Positions 42,665 through 51,794 are shown, counted from the first letter of the stretch. The stretch: DNA of 64,000 bases from Candidatus Eiseniibacteriota bacterium (GCA_016178725.1 JACOSV010000054.1:1-64000); one strand, 5' to 3'. Translations and numbers: made by a program. Notes: generated by a model not told the origin, from the letters alone.

Positions 42665-43813
42665 GTGCCGCGCGTGAACCTCGACTGGCGTCGCCTCAAG
42701 GCGGTCGTTCTGCAGAGCGACGACTGGGGCCTGTGCGCTTGGGTCCCCGACGATCCGGCGCACCGGGTACTCGCCGCGACGCCCGCCTTCCGCTCCGCCG
42801 CGGGACGCATCTACGGACGCTCGACGCTCGAATCGGCGGACGACGTGCGCCGGCTCGCCGCGATCCTCGCGGCCGTGCGCGGCGGCGACGGCGTCCCGGC
42901 CGTGTGGCAGGCCAACACCGTGATGGCCTCGCCCGACTACGCGCGGCTCGCGCCGCCTGACGCCGCCGGCGACCTGCTTCCGATCACGACGCTTCCCGAT
43001 CTTCCGCCGCGCTGGCGGCGGCCGGGGCTCGTCGAGTCGACCGACGCGGCGATCGCCGCGGGCATGTGGTGGCCGGAGCTCCACGGTCTCGTTCACGTGC
43101 CGCAGGCCGCATGGCTCGCGGCGCTCCGTCGCGGCGACGCGGACGCGCGGCTCGCGTGCGCGCACGAGACCGCGGTGTGCGAGGCGGTCGAGGCGAGCGG
43201 CGAGTTCGATCCGGCGGAGCCCGCCCCGCTCCGCGAGCGGAGCCTGATGCGCGCCGTCGAGCTGTTCGGCGCGCGCTTCGGCCGCGCGCCGACGTCGCTC
43301 TGCGCGCCCGACTACCGCTGGGACGAGCAACTCGAGCGCGACGCCGAGCGGCTCGGCGTCACGACGATCCAGGGCGGGCCCGAGCGCCACGGCCGGCCGC
43401 TGCCGCGTCTCCGCCACTGGGCGTACCGCTGGCGCTGGCCCGACGTGCGCGGCGGGCGCTTCTATCCGCCGCCACGCATCGCGTTCGAGCCGCGCGGCGA
43501 GCGGCGCGCCGCGGGCCGGCTCGGGATCGACGGTGTCCACGCCGCGGCGCGCGCCGCGTGGCGGCGCGGCCAGCCGGCGATCGTGAGCAGCCACCGCGTC
43601 AACTACGCGCACCTCGATCCGGCGTGGTCCGAGGCGGGATGCGCGGCGCTCGCCGAGCTGCTCGCGCGCCTCGTCGCCGACGGCGCCGTGTTCCTCACCG
43701 ACGCCGAAGTGCGCGGTCTGCTCGAGCGGGGCGCGTCGTCGCGTGCGATCGCGCGCGGCGCGGTCGTGCGGCGCGCGACGCCCGATCGCGGCGTCGTGGC
43801 GGAGGCGGCATGA
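42665..43813 (+). CDS. Polysaccharide-deacetylase-like protein
   Basis: The 382-residue cytosolic protein resembles NodB-fold (polysaccharide deacetylase/GH57-like barrel) proteins: an early acidic pair (LQSDDWG), a metal-type HGLVH (ELHGLVHVPQ), a barrel strand (LCAPDYRWDEQLERDAERLG) and a late SSHRVNYAHLD. Similar proteins sit in glycan or glycolipid clusters. No signal peptide is visible, so it may act on a lipid-linked or nucleotide-linked sugar in the cytosol. It begins with GTG 42665 close behind TATAGT and overlaps the methyltransferase by ATGA, which suggests a joint pathway. The substrate is unknown. Confidence 0.6.
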   Translation: MPRVNLDWRRLKAVVLQSDDWGLCAWVPDDPAHRVLAATPAFRSAAGRIYGRSTLESADDVRRLAAILAAVRGGDGVPAVWQANTVMASPDYARLAPPDAAGDLLPITTLPDLPPRWRRPGLVESTDAAIAAGMWWPELHGLVHVPQAAWLAALRRGDADARLACAHETAVCEAVEASGEFDPAEPAPLRERSLMRAVELFGARFGRAPTSLCAPDYRWDEQLERDAERLGVTTIQGGPERHGRPLPRLRHWAYRWRWPDVRGGRFYPPPRIAFEPRGERRAAGRLGIDGVHAAARAAWRRGQPAIVSSHRVNYAHLDPAWSEAGCAALAELLARLVADGAVFLTDAEVRGLLERGASSRAIARGAVVRRATPDRGVVAEAA

Positions 43814-44544
43814 GCGCGTGGCGCGCGATCACGCGCGGCGTCCCGAGCCGCGGGTCGGTGTGGCGCTACCGCTGGCTCATCCACGAGCGCGTGATCGCGG
43901 CGCTCGAGCGGGCGCGCCCGCACGCGCACGGCGTGCTGCTCGACATCGGCTGCGGCGCGCGGCCGTTCGAGCGCTTGTTCCGCGGCTGCGTCACGCGCTA
44001 TCTCGGCGCCGACCTCGCCGCGTCGCTCTACCTGGGCGCCGTGCCGCCCGACGTGTTCGCGCGCGCCGAGGCACTGCCGATCCGCGCCGCGACGATCGAC
44101 ACGGTGCTCGGACTCTCGATGATGGATCACATCGCCGAGCCCGCGCGCGTGCTCGACGAGGCGCACCGCGTGCTGCGGTCGGGCGGCACGCTGATCCTCG
44201 AATTCCCACAGCTCGTGCCGCTCCACGATCCGCCGCACGACTACTTCCGCTATACGCGCAGCGGCGTCGAGTGGCTCGCGTCGCGCGCCGCGTTCGAGAC
44301 GATCGAGATCGTCCCGATCGGGAGCCTGATGGCGCGCGTCGGGCTCGATCTCACCGAAGCGCTCAACCGGCTGAACCGCGGGCCGACGCGCGTGCTCACC
44401 GAGCTGCCGGTGCGCGCGCTCTACGTATTTCTTCAAGTCCTGTTCGCGGCACTCGACCGTCTCTGCTTCGATCCGCGCCAGGTGGTGGGCCACCTGCTCG
44501 TCGCGCGGCGGGTCGAGCGGACGCCGGCTGCTTCGGGCTATTGA
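43810..44544 (+). CDS. Class I SAM-dependent methyltransferase
   Basis: The 244-residue methyltransferase (Methyltransf_11 type) has motif I VLLDIGCGARPFERLF, the acidic motif RYLGADLAAS, post-I AEALPIRAATIDTVLGLSMM and motif III RVLRSGGTLILEFPQL. The C-terminal part has a hydrophobic helix (LYVFLQVLFAALDRL) that may contact membrane, as in enzymes that modify lipids or surface sugars. ATG 43810 overlaps the deacetylase-like gene. Its end overlaps the convergent small gene by 7 bp. The acceptor is unknown. Confidence 0.85.
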   Translation: MSAWRAITRGVPSRGSVWRYRWLIHERVIAALERARPHAHGVLLDIGCGARPFERLFRGCVTRYLGADLAASLYLGAVPPDVFARAEALPIRAATIDTVLGLSMMDHIAEPARVLDEAHRVLRSGGTLILEFPQLVPLHDPPHDYFRYTRSGVEWLASRAAFETIEIVPIGSLMARVGLDLTEALNRLNRGPTRVLTELPVRALYVFLQVLFAALDRLCFDPRQVVGHLLVARRVERTPAASGY

Positions 44545-44918
44545 GGCTTGGCCTCGCGCTCGTAGATCACGTCGTCGTCGCCGTTGACGGTCATGATGTG
44601 GCGCTGGACCAGCGGCCCTTGAGCCACCGTCCCGCCGGTCCACTGTCGCTCGCCCTCGCGGTTCGTCCACTGCCACACGAGCTGGAACGTGGCGTCGTGC
44701 GCGACGCGGAACGGAAACACGGCCTCGGCGCCGTTCGGCAGGTCGTCGCGTACGAAGGTCTGCCCGTCCACGATGACGCGGACGCGCATCATGCCGGAGT
44801 CGGAGTGGTTGCGGACGACGACTTCGTGCGACGGGCGGTGCGCGATCAGATCCGGGTAGTGCTTCCACCCGTACCAGCCGACGAAGACGACGACGGCGAG
44901 GATCAGCAGCTTTCTCAT
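44538..44918 (-). CDS. Small membrane-anchored protein of unknown function
   Basis: The 126-residue protein has one N-terminal helix (LLILAVVVFVGWYGWKHY) and an extracytoplasmic beta-rich domain (HEVVVRNHSDSGMMRVRVIV, then FQLVWQWTNREGERQWTGG) reminiscent of small Ig-like domains. GGGAGGG is 5 nt before ATG 44918, so the start is secure. It is monocistronic or follows no visible promoter; the upstream gap (44919-45037) contains only a GC-alternating tract. I know no family for it. Confidence 0.65.
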   Translation of the reverse strand: MRKLLILAVVVFVGWYGWKHYPDLIAHRPSHEVVVRNHSDSGMMRVRVIVDGQTFVRDDLPNGAEAVFPFRVAHDATFQLVWQWTNREGERQWTGGTVAQGPLVQRHIMTVNGDDDVIYEREAKPQ

Positions 44919-45037
44919 GGGATCCCTCCCCCAGGGGCCCGCCTCCGGCGGGATGCGACCCGCGAACGCTAACGCCGCGCGCGCGCGCGCCGCAATCGGA
45001 ATGTGGCGCGGGCCCCGAGCGGCCGGGCGGGCCGCGT

Positions 45038-46333
45038 CTACTCGGTGACCGCGCCCTCGCCACGGGTGCCCATGGCCTCCTCGGGCACCTCCGTCGCCGG
45101 GCCGGTCTCGGCGACGTTTCGGAACGAGAGGTAGAAGGTGATCGCCGCGGTCGCGTAGAGGCCGGCGGTGAAGAAGAACGGCACGTCGTAGCCGAAGCGC
45201 TGGATGATGAGGCCCGCGAGCGTCGCGCTCACCGCCCAGCCGATGTTCCACACCATGTTGATCAGGCTCGTGGCGCGGGCGCGGAGCGAGACCGGCAGCG
45301 CCTCCATCACGAACGCCTGCACCAGCGGCGTCGAGGCCTGCATGAGCGTTGCGCGCATCCAGAACGCCACCACCGCGACGTCGAGCCGGCGCTCGAGGCC
45401 GAGCGTCACCAGGAACGGGAGCGAGAGGAGCTGCGACGCGACCGCCGTGCGCAGCTTGCCGAAACGCCGCGCCAGCACCGGGCCGATGAGCGCGGCGATC
45501 GCCGTGAATACCGCCGCGATCGAGAAGAACGCGCCGATCTGCGAGCTCGAGCACGCGAAGCGCCGCGCGAAGTAGAGGTTCATGAACGGGATCACGAGCC
45601 CGGCGCCGGCGCCGATCAGGCACGCGTTGACCCCGATCGGGATCAGACGCCGCCGTTCGATCGGATCGGTCGCGCCACGCGTGTCGGCGAGCGAGGGTTC
45701 GACGAGCCGGCCCATGCGCAGCAGCGGCAGCAGGGCCGAGGCGTTGAGCAGTGCCGCGATCCACAGCGCGCCGCGGTAGGCATGCAGGCGGTCGGGGTGG
45801 AGCGCGCCGGGAACCGCGCCCAGCAGCACCGGGATCTCGCCGCCGAGCGCGCTGCCGATGACGCCCGCGACCAGCGCGGTCGCGAAGAACGTGCTGAAGA
45901 GGTGCGTGCGCTCGCGCGGCGTCGAGTGCTCGGTGAGGAACGGCGCGCCCGCGGTCGCGAGCAGCGACTGGCCGGCGCCCGCGCACAGGCTGCCGGCGAA
46001 CACGGCGGCCGGCGCGAAGGACGAGGCGCGCGTCATCTGGCCGACCGCGTCGATGATCGCGCCGAGGATCAGGCAGCGCCGGCGTCCCCAGCGGTCGGCG
46101 ATCAGCCCCGCGGGCAGCGCGGCGAGCGCCATGCCGAGCCCGTTGATCGAGATCGCCCGCCCGATGAGCGACTCGCGCCAGCCGCCGTCGAGCAGGTAGA
46201 GGTTGAACACCACGGCGAAGATCCCGTGGCACGTCCACGCCAGCAGCTCGGTGAGCAGGTAGAGGCGGGCCGGCCGCGAGAAGCGCGCGACCGCGTCGCG
46301 ATAGTCCGTCCACGCGGCGGCGAGCGGGCTCAT
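45038..46333 (-). CDS. MFS transporter
   Basis: The 431-residue major facilitator protein has about twelve helices. The loop 2-3 motif appears as GLIADRWGRRRCLILG, the equivalent in the second half as PVLARRFGKLRTAVASQ, and a TM5-like glycine helix is seen (ALVAGVIGSALGGEIPVLLG). The substrate cannot be read. The start is ATG 46333 (no Shine-Dalgarno seen). It follows the XRE-cupin regulator by about 70 bp with a hairpin between, so it may or may not be in the same transcript. Confidence 0.88.
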   Translation of the reverse strand: MSPLAAAWTDYRDAVARFSRPARLYLLTELLAWTCHGIFAVVFNLYLLDGGWRESLIGRAISINGLGMALAALPAGLIADRWGRRRCLILGAIIDAVGQMTRASSFAPAAVFAGSLCAGAGQSLLATAGAPFLTEHSTPRERTHLFSTFFATALVAGVIGSALGGEIPVLLGAVPGALHPDRLHAYRGALWIAALLNASALLPLLRMGRLVEPSLADTRGATDPIERRRLIPIGVNACLIGAGAGLVIPFMNLYFARRFACSSSQIGAFFSIAAVFTAIAALIGPVLARRFGKLRTAVASQLLSLPFLVTLGLERRLDVAVVAFWMRATLMQASTPLVQAFVMEALPVSLRARATSLINMVWNIGWAVSATLAGLIIQRFGYDVPFFFTAGLYATAAITFYLSFRNVAETGPATEVPEEAMGTRGEGAVTE

Positions 46334-46349
46334 CGGGCACGAACGCGGA

Positions 46350-46369
46350 CGGCGGCTCCGAAGAGCCGC
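46350..46369. terminator. Hairpin between XRE-cupin gene and MFS gene
   Basis: GGCGGCTC-CGAA-GAGCCGCC is a perfect 8 bp stem about 35 bp after the regulator stop (minus strand) and about 20 bp before the MFS start. It lacks a T run and could be a partial terminator. Confidence 0.45.
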
Positions 46370-46403
46370 CGCCGGTCCGCCGCGATTCGGTGGGGAGTGC
46401 GAA

Positions 46404-47015
46404 TCAGGTCAGCGCGTCCTCGTAGACGGGGGCCGCGATCGCCGGCTTCGGCAGATGGCGCACCTGGAACATCGGCTCGAACGCGGCGGGCGTCATCGCG
46501 ATCAGCACGCGCGCGTTGGCCCGGCCGGCGTTCTCGATCGCGTGCGGCAGGCGGCCGTCGTAGTGGCACGTGTCGCCGGCCGACAGATCGATCGGGTGAT
46601 CGCCGCACGTCAGGCGCACCTGGCCCTCGACGCACAGCAGGCACGCTTCGCCGTGGTGATAGTGGCGCTGATCGCCGGCCTCCACGCCGGCGGGCAGATC
46701 GAGCTGGATCAGCTCGAGGTTGCGCTTGGGGCGGGCGGACAGGACTTCGACGCGCGACGTGTTGCCGCCGACCGGCACGCGCGGGCGCTCGTCGGCACGG
46801 ACCACGCACGGCTCCTGGACTTCATCGACCACCAGATAGGCGGCCGATGTGTCGAGGGCGCGGGCGAGATCGTGCAACGTCGCGAGGGAGGGGGACGTCC
46901 GGTGGTTTTCGATCTGGCTGATGAATCCCTTCGACAGCCCCGAAGCTTCGGCGAGCTGCTGGACCGTGAAACCACGGCGCAGCCGGAGATCGCGAATCTT
47001 CGTACCCAATGGCAT
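46404..47015 (-). CDS. XRE-family regulator with C-terminal cupin domain
   Basis: The 203-residue regulator has an N-terminal helix-turn-helix (FTVQQLAEASGLSKGFISQI, about 14-60) and a C-terminal cupin (HYHHGEACLLCVEGQVRL, then GDTCHYDGRLPHAIENAG) that likely binds a small ligand or metal. Such proteins often repress genes for transport or catabolism of the ligand, so the MFS gene downstream is a likely target. CGGAGG precedes ATG 47015. Its promoter is predicted at 47064-47092, carrying a TGACA/TGTCA repeat that could be its own operator. Confidence 0.88.
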   Translation of the reverse strand: MPLGTKIRDLRLRRGFTVQQLAEASGLSKGFISQIENHRTSPSLATLHDLARALDTSAAYLVVDEVQEPCVVRADERPRVPVGGNTSRVEVLSARPKRNLELIQLDLPAGVEAGDQRHYHHGEACLLCVEGQVRLTCGDHPIDLSAGDTCHYDGRLPHAIENAGRANARVLIAMTPAAFEPMFQVRHLPKPAIAAPVYEDALT

Positions 47016-47063
47016 GAAGGCCTCCGCAAGATGAGGGGTGTGAAGGTCTCGCGCGAAGCAACA

Positions 47064-47092
47064 AGGCTATGACAGGTCTAAACGGGTGTCAA
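47064..47092 (-). promoter_or_regulatory. Promoter and possible autoregulatory operator of the XRE-cupin gene
   Basis: On the minus strand TTGACA (47087-47092), 17 bp, TAGCCT (47064-47069). The inverted repeat TGACA-12 bp-TGTCA (47070-47074/47087-47091) overlaps the -35 and the spacer. The promoter lies inside the last codons of the ABC gene that ends at 47067. Confidence 0.55.
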
Positions 47093-48920
47093 CGACTTGT
47101 GAATCCGGGACTTCCACGCCGTTCGCCCCGTTCGAGTTGGGCTGGGCGGGGCGGCGAGCCCCGTCCATGAACTGGAGCTGGTAGAGGCGGTAGTAGATGC
47201 CCCCCAGCGCCATGAGGTCGGCGTGCGTTCCGGTCTCGCGCACCTCGCCGTGATGGATCACGACGACGCGGTTCACGTCCTGGATCGTGGTGAGGCGGTG
47301 GGCGATCACGAGGCACGAGCGCCCGCGCATCAGCCGGCGCAGGGCGTCCTGGAGCAGCGCCTCGGCGCGCGGGTCGACACTCGAGGTCGCCTCGTCGGGC
47401 ACCAGCAGACTCGGATCGCAGGCGAGCGCGCGCGCGAACGCGAGCAGCTGGCGCTGGCCGGCCGAGAGCGTCGCGCCGCGCTCGACGACCGGCGCGTCGT
47501 AGCCGCCGGGCAGTCGCTCGATGAACGCATGCGCGTGGACCTCGCGCGCCGCGCGCTCGATCTGCTCGCGGGTGAGCGCGGGGTCGCCGAGGCGCAGGTT
47601 GCCGGCGATCGTGCCCGAGAAGAGGAAGACGTCCTGCAGCACGAAGCCGAGCCGGCGGCGGAGCGCGCCGAGATCCCACTCGGCGAGCGGCCGGCCGTCG
47701 ACGCGAATCGTGCCGCGCTGCGGCGCGTAGAAGCCGAGCAGCAGGCTCGCGATCGTGCTCTTGCCCGAGCCGGTCGCACCGACCAGCGCGAGGCGCTCGC
47801 CGGGCGCGATCGTGAACGACACGTCGCGCAGCACCCAGTCGGGCTCGCGGTAGGCGAACCACACGTGGTCGAACTCGACGCGGCCCTCGAACCGCGACGC
47901 GGGCGCGAGCGCCGGCGCGCGGGGGTCGACGGGCGTGTCGAGCAGGTCGAAGATGCGCTCCGACGACGCCATCGCCTGCTGCAGGATGTTGTACTTCTCG
48001 CTCAAGTCCGAGATCGGGCGGAAGAACCGCTGCGTGTACTGGATGAACGCGACCAGCGTGCCGAGCGTGATGCTGGTCCACATCACCTGCCGGCCGCCGT
48101 ACCACACGATCAGCGACACCGCGAGCGCGCCGACGAGCTCGAGCGCCGGGAAGAACACCGCGTGGTAGAAGACCGTCTGGAGATTCGCGTCGCGGTGCCC
48201 GGCATTGACGGCGCTGAAGTCCTCCATGTTGTGCGCCTCGCGGCCGAAGAGCTGCACGGTGCTCATGCCGCTCAGCGTCTCGTTCATGAACGCGTTGAGC
48301 CGCGCGAGCCGCGTGCGGATGTCGCGGAACGAGACGCGCACGCGGGCGCGGAACACGAGCGTGACGATGAAGATGAGCGGGATCACCGAGAAGGCGACCC
48401 CCATCAGCTCCGGATTGATGCGCGACATCGCGATCAGGATCCCGACGAGCGTGAACACGTCGCCGAAGATCGCGACGACGCCGGCGGTGAAGAGCTCGTT
48501 CAGCACGTCCACGTCGTTGGTGACGCGCGTGAGCAGGCGGCCGACGCGGTTGCGATCGAAGAACGCCATCGGCAGCCGCTGCAGGTGCGAGAACAGCGCC
48601 ATGCGCAGGTCGAGCATCACGCGCTGGCCGACGCGCTGCATGATCTGGGTCTGTAGCCAGCCGAGCACGAACCCGGCGACCAGCACGGTGAGATAGAGGA
48701 CGGCGACGCGGTCGAGGTAGGGGATGTCGCGCTCGCGGATGCCGTGGTCGATCGCCTGCATGGTGAGCCACGGCCCGGCGAGCTGGATCACGGCGTCGGC
48801 GATCACCACCACGACCGCGCCCGCCACGCTCGCGCGGTAGGGCCGCAGGTAGCCGAGCAGCCGGCGCATGAGCCGGTGGTCGTAGGCGCGGCCGAGGTGG
48901 TCGTCGTCGTGGTCGATCAC
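47067..48920 (-). CDS. ABC exporter half-transporter, catalytic (canonical-site) subunit
   Basis: The 617-residue fusion of six-helix exporter domain and ATPase starts at GTG 48920, overlapping the partner gene as GTGA; the ORF-track start at 49745 is wrong-frame. Transmembrane part about 25-310; ATPase motifs: Walker A GATGSGKSTIASLL, signature LSAGQRQLLAFARAL, Walker B and catalytic Glu in LLVPDEATSSVD, switch His in IAHRLTTIQ. The Pro just before the Walker B Asp is unusual (normally Leu or Met). With its partner it forms a TM287/288- or BmrCD-like heterodimer exporting lipids, drugs or peptides. The substrate is unknown. Confidence 0.92.
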   Translation of the reverse strand: MIDHDDDHLGRAYDHRLMRRLLGYLRPYRASVAGAVVVVIADAVIQLAGPWLTMQAIDHGIRERDIPYLDRVAVLYLTVLVAGFVLGWLQTQIMQRVGQRVMLDLRMALFSHLQRLPMAFFDRNRVGRLLTRVTNDVDVLNELFTAGVVAIFGDVFTLVGILIAMSRINPELMGVAFSVIPLIFIVTLVFRARVRVSFRDIRTRLARLNAFMNETLSGMSTVQLFGREAHNMEDFSAVNAGHRDANLQTVFYHAVFFPALELVGALAVSLIVWYGGRQVMWTSITLGTLVAFIQYTQRFFRPISDLSEKYNILQQAMASSERIFDLLDTPVDPRAPALAPASRFEGRVEFDHVWFAYREPDWVLRDVSFTIAPGERLALVGATGSGKSTIASLLLGFYAPQRGTIRVDGRPLAEWDLGALRRRLGFVLQDVFLFSGTIAGNLRLGDPALTREQIERAAREVHAHAFIERLPGGYDAPVVERGATLSAGQRQLLAFARALACDPSLLVPDEATSSVDPRAEALLQDALRRLMRGRSCLVIAHRLTTIQDVNRVVVIHHGEVRETGTHADLMALGGIYYRLYQLQFMDGARRPAQPNSNGANGVEVPDSQVVDTRLDLS

Positions 48921-50728
48921 GACGCTTCCAGCTCCTCTTCGAGCCGCTGCTGGCGGTGCAGCTCGGCGTAGCGCCCGTCGAGTGCCAGCAGGCTCGCGTG
49001 CGTGCCGCGCTCGACGATGCGGCCGTCGTCGAGCACGACGATCAGATCCGCCTCGCGCACGGTGCTGACGCGGTGCGAGACGAGCAGCGTCGTGCGCCGC
49101 CGCATCTCGCCCGCGAGGCCCTTCAGAATTGCGTCCTCGGTGTGCGTGTCCACGCTCGACAGGCAGTCGTCGAGCAGCAGGATCGGCGCGTCGCGCAGGA
49201 GCGCGCGGGCGATCGCGGCGCGCTGGCGCTGCCCGCCCGAGAGCGTGATGCCGCGCTCGCCGACCATGGTGCGGAATCCGTCGGGGAATCCGCGCACGTC
49301 GGGCGTGAAGCGGGCGATTGTCGCCGCGCGCTCGACCGCCTCGGGCGAGGCATCGGCGGCGCCGCCATCCAAGTCGGTGAGGCGGCGGCCGTAGGCGATG
49401 TTCTCGGCCACCGTCGCCGAGAAGAGGAACGTCTCCTGCGGCACGACCGCGAGCGCGGCGCGCAGCGCGCCGAGGTCGAAGTCGCGCACGTCGACGCCGT
49501 CCACGAACACCGTCCGGGGCGGCGGATCGAAGAGCCGCGGCAGGAGCGAGAGCAGCGTCGTCTTGCCCGATCCCGTGCGGCCGACGAGCGCCACCGACTG
49601 CCCGGGCGCGATCGCGAGCGAGATGCCGCGCAGCGCCGGGCGATCGGCGCCGGGATACGTGAACGTGAGATCGCGGAACTCGATCGCGCCGCGGATCGGG
49701 CGAGGGTGCGCGACGGGCCACGCCTCGAGCGGGGCGCGCGGCCACGCCTCGGGCCGCACGGGCCGCGGCGGGCTCGCGATCGCCGGCACGACGTCGAGAA
49801 TCTCGACGAGGCGGCGGAACGACGCCATGCCGCGCTGGAACAGGCTGATCACCCAGCCGAGCGCGACGACCGGCCAGTTGAGCATCGCGAGGTAGACGGT
49901 GAAGGCGACGAACTGGCCGAGGCTGATGTGGCCGCGCACCACCTCGCGGCCGCCGAGGTCGAGCGCGAGCAGCGCGGCGAGGCCCGAGAGGAACGCGAGC
50001 AGCGGGTAGAAGATCCCCCAGACGCGGATCAGGCGCTCACTGCGCTCGAGGTACTCGCGGTTGAGATCGCGGAACGCCTCGATCTCCTCGGCTTCGCGCG
50101 CGAACGCGCGGATCACGCGCACGCCCGAGAGGCTCTCCTGGACGCGCGCCGAGAGCACGGCGAACTGCGCCTGGATGCGCTCGAAGCGGCGGTGGATGCG
50201 CTCGCCGAAGATCCAGGCCGTGAGCGAGACGAGCGGCAGCGGCAGCAGGCTGTAGAAGGTGAGCCGCGGGCTGATCGCGATCATGCACGCGATCGAAATC
50301 ACCGCCACCGTCACGGTGTTGACCAGATACATGAATCCCGGCCCGACCATCATGCGCACGGCCGAGAGATCGTTGGTCGCGCGCGACATCAGATCGCCGG
50401 TCGGCGTCGCCTGGTAGTACTGGACCGGGAGCGTCTGCAGGTGCGCGAAGAGATCGTTGCGCAGGTCGTATTCGATGTGGCGCGAGATGCCGATCACGCC
50501 GAGCCGCATCAGGTACTTGAACACGCCGCCGACGACCGCGATCGCGAACAGGATGCCAGCGTAGCGCGCGAGCTTGAGCGACGTGACGCCGTGGTAGAGG
50601 TCGTCCACGGCGAGCCGCAGCACGTAGGGCTGCGTGAGCGTGATCGCGTTGGTGAGGACGATGCACGCCGCGCCCCAGGCGAGCCCGCGCCGGTAGCGCG
50701 CGAGGTAGGGCAGCAGCCGTGCGGTCAG
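48917..50728 (-). CDS. ABC exporter half-transporter, degenerate-site subunit; non-standard start
   Basis: The partner exporter subunit has Walker A GRTGSGKTTLLSLL, signature LSGGQRQRAAIARAL, and Walker B LLLDDCLSSVD, where Asp replaces the catalytic Glu. This is the hallmark of the non-hydrolysing site in heterodimeric exporters. The ORF track begins at GTG 50623, but the in-frame upstream codons encode LPYLARYRRGLAWGAACIVL and the rest of the first helix, which the fold needs. No ATG, GTG or TTG exists in that stretch, so CTG 50728 (or a nearby CTG or ATC) is the likely start, unless a base is wrong. About 603 residues. Confidence 0.85.
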   Translation of the reverse strand: MTARLLPYLARYRRGLAWGAACIVLTNAITLTQPYVLRLAVDDLYHGVTSLKLARYAGILFAIAVVGGVFKYLMRLGVIGISRHIEYDLRNDLFAHLQTLPVQYYQATPTGDLMSRATNDLSAVRMMVGPGFMYLVNTVTVAVISIACMIAISPRLTFYSLLPLPLVSLTAWIFGERIHRRFERIQAQFAVLSARVQESLSGVRVIRAFAREAEEIEAFRDLNREYLERSERLIRVWGIFYPLLAFLSGLAALLALDLGGREVVRGHISLGQFVAFTVYLAMLNWPVVALGWVISLFQRGMASFRRLVEILDVVPAIASPPRPVRPEAWPRAPLEAWPVAHPRPIRGAIEFRDLTFTYPGADRPALRGISLAIAPGQSVALVGRTGSGKTTLLSLLPRLFDPPPRTVFVDGVDVRDFDLGALRAALAVVPQETFLFSATVAENIAYGRRLTDLDGGAADASPEAVERAATIARFTPDVRGFPDGFRTMVGERGITLSGGQRQRAAIARALLRDAPILLLDDCLSSVDTHTEDAILKGLAGEMRRRTTLLVSHRVSTVREADLIVVLDDGRIVERGTHASLLALDGRYAELHRQQRLEEELEAS

Positions 50729-50786
50729 AGCGCGGATGGGTCGTCCTCTGCGGGTCCGGCGCGGCCGGACGTGTCCGGACCCCCGG

Positions 50787-51794
50787 TCAGTGCGCCTGCG
50801 AGCCCCCCGAGAAACCCTGGAGGCGGTTGAGCTTCGTCTGGTGGAACGCGACGCTCACGTAGAACTGATCGTAGTGCAGCGCGTTCTTGCCCGACGCCGT
50901 CGACCACGAGCCCGCCAGCATGTCGAGGCGGTCGTCCACGCGCACCAGCACGATCGGGCCTGCGAGCTGCTGGTTCGTCTCGCGGAAGAGCGGACCCTCG
51001 GACAGCGTGTTCACGCCGCGATAGCGTCCGCCGACCAGCACCGTGCGGCTCACCCACAGGCCGAGGTCGGCGCTCGTCAGCAGCTGGTCGGCCCACAGTC
51101 CCCAGCTGGCGTGCGTGCGGATCAGCTTGCCGGCGTCGTCGCGCTCGCGCAGCGCCTCGACCGTCTTCTCGCGCTTGCCGAACGAGAAGTAGCGGTAGCC
51201 GTAGCCGATCGAACCCTGGAGGAACGCGCGGTTCGCGACCGCGGTGCCGAGCTCGAGGTGCGCGCCGAGCTGCTGGAGTCCGTCCACGGTCTGCGCTGCG
51301 CCGAGCGAGTCGGCGTAGATCAGCCCGTCGCCGAGCACGAGCCCGTAGGCGCCGAGCTTGCGGTCGTAACCGAGCGGGGCGTTCCAGTCGAAGCGGACCG
51401 CCGCGGCGGTCGCGCCGTTCATCAGGCCGATCTTGACGCCGAGCCGCACGTCCTGAAGCCCGGTCATCGTGGCCGACGCCGTCCCGGCGCTCCGCGTGAC
51501 GCTCATCGCCGGCAGGCCGAACAGCACGCTCACGTGATTCTTCCAGCCGAGCTCGGACGTCGCACGCAGCACGCGCTGCTCGGTCGTGTAGCCGAGGTCG
51601 AGGCGGGCGCCGGTCGCGTCGTAGTAGGTCGGGGCGCTGAAGAGGCTGCCCTCGATCGTCGAGGACCATTCGCCCTTGCTGAAGGTCCACGGGTCGGCGG
51701 CGGCGGAGACGACGAGGAACGGGACCGCGACGGCGGCCAGCACGAGAACGGACAACGCGGTGCGCGCGCGCATGAGCGAAAGAAACGCCTCCAT
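50787..51794 (-). CDS. Putative outer-membrane beta-barrel protein
   Basis: The 335-residue exported protein has a signal peptide (TALSVLVLAAVAVPFLVVSA) and then repeated amphipathic strands rich in Tyr, Gly and alternating polar residues (FLQGSIGYGYRYFSFG, VLVGGRYRGVNTLSEG), like small transporter-type barrels. There is no plug or OmpA domain. ATG 51794 is the first start; ATG 51773 is also possible. It lies before the ABC exporter genes on the same strand with a gap of about 60 bp, so it could be the exporter's outer-membrane partner, but no TolC fold is visible. Confidence 0.55.
   Translation of the reverse strand: MEAFLSLMRARTALSVLVLAAVAVPFLVVSAAADPWTFSKGEWSSTIEGSLFSAPTYYDATGARLDLGYTTEQRVLRATSELGWKNHVSVLFGLPAMSVTRSAGTASATMTGLQDVRLGVKIGLMNGATAAAVRFDWNAPLGYDRKLGAYGLVLGDGLIYADSLGAAQTVDGLQQLGAHLELGTAVANRAFLQGSIGYGYRYFSFGKREKTVEALRERDDAGKLIRTHASWGLWADQLLTSADLGLWVSRTVLVGGRYRGVNTLSEGPLFRETNQQLAGPIVLVRVDDRLDMLAGSWSTASGKNALHYDQFYVSVAFHQTKLNRLQGFSGGSQAH

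Noticed and set aside
44976-44990. Alternating CG tract (15 bp) upstream of a small gene
   Set aside because: Too short to claim a Z-DNA or phase-variation role in a genome this GC-rich.
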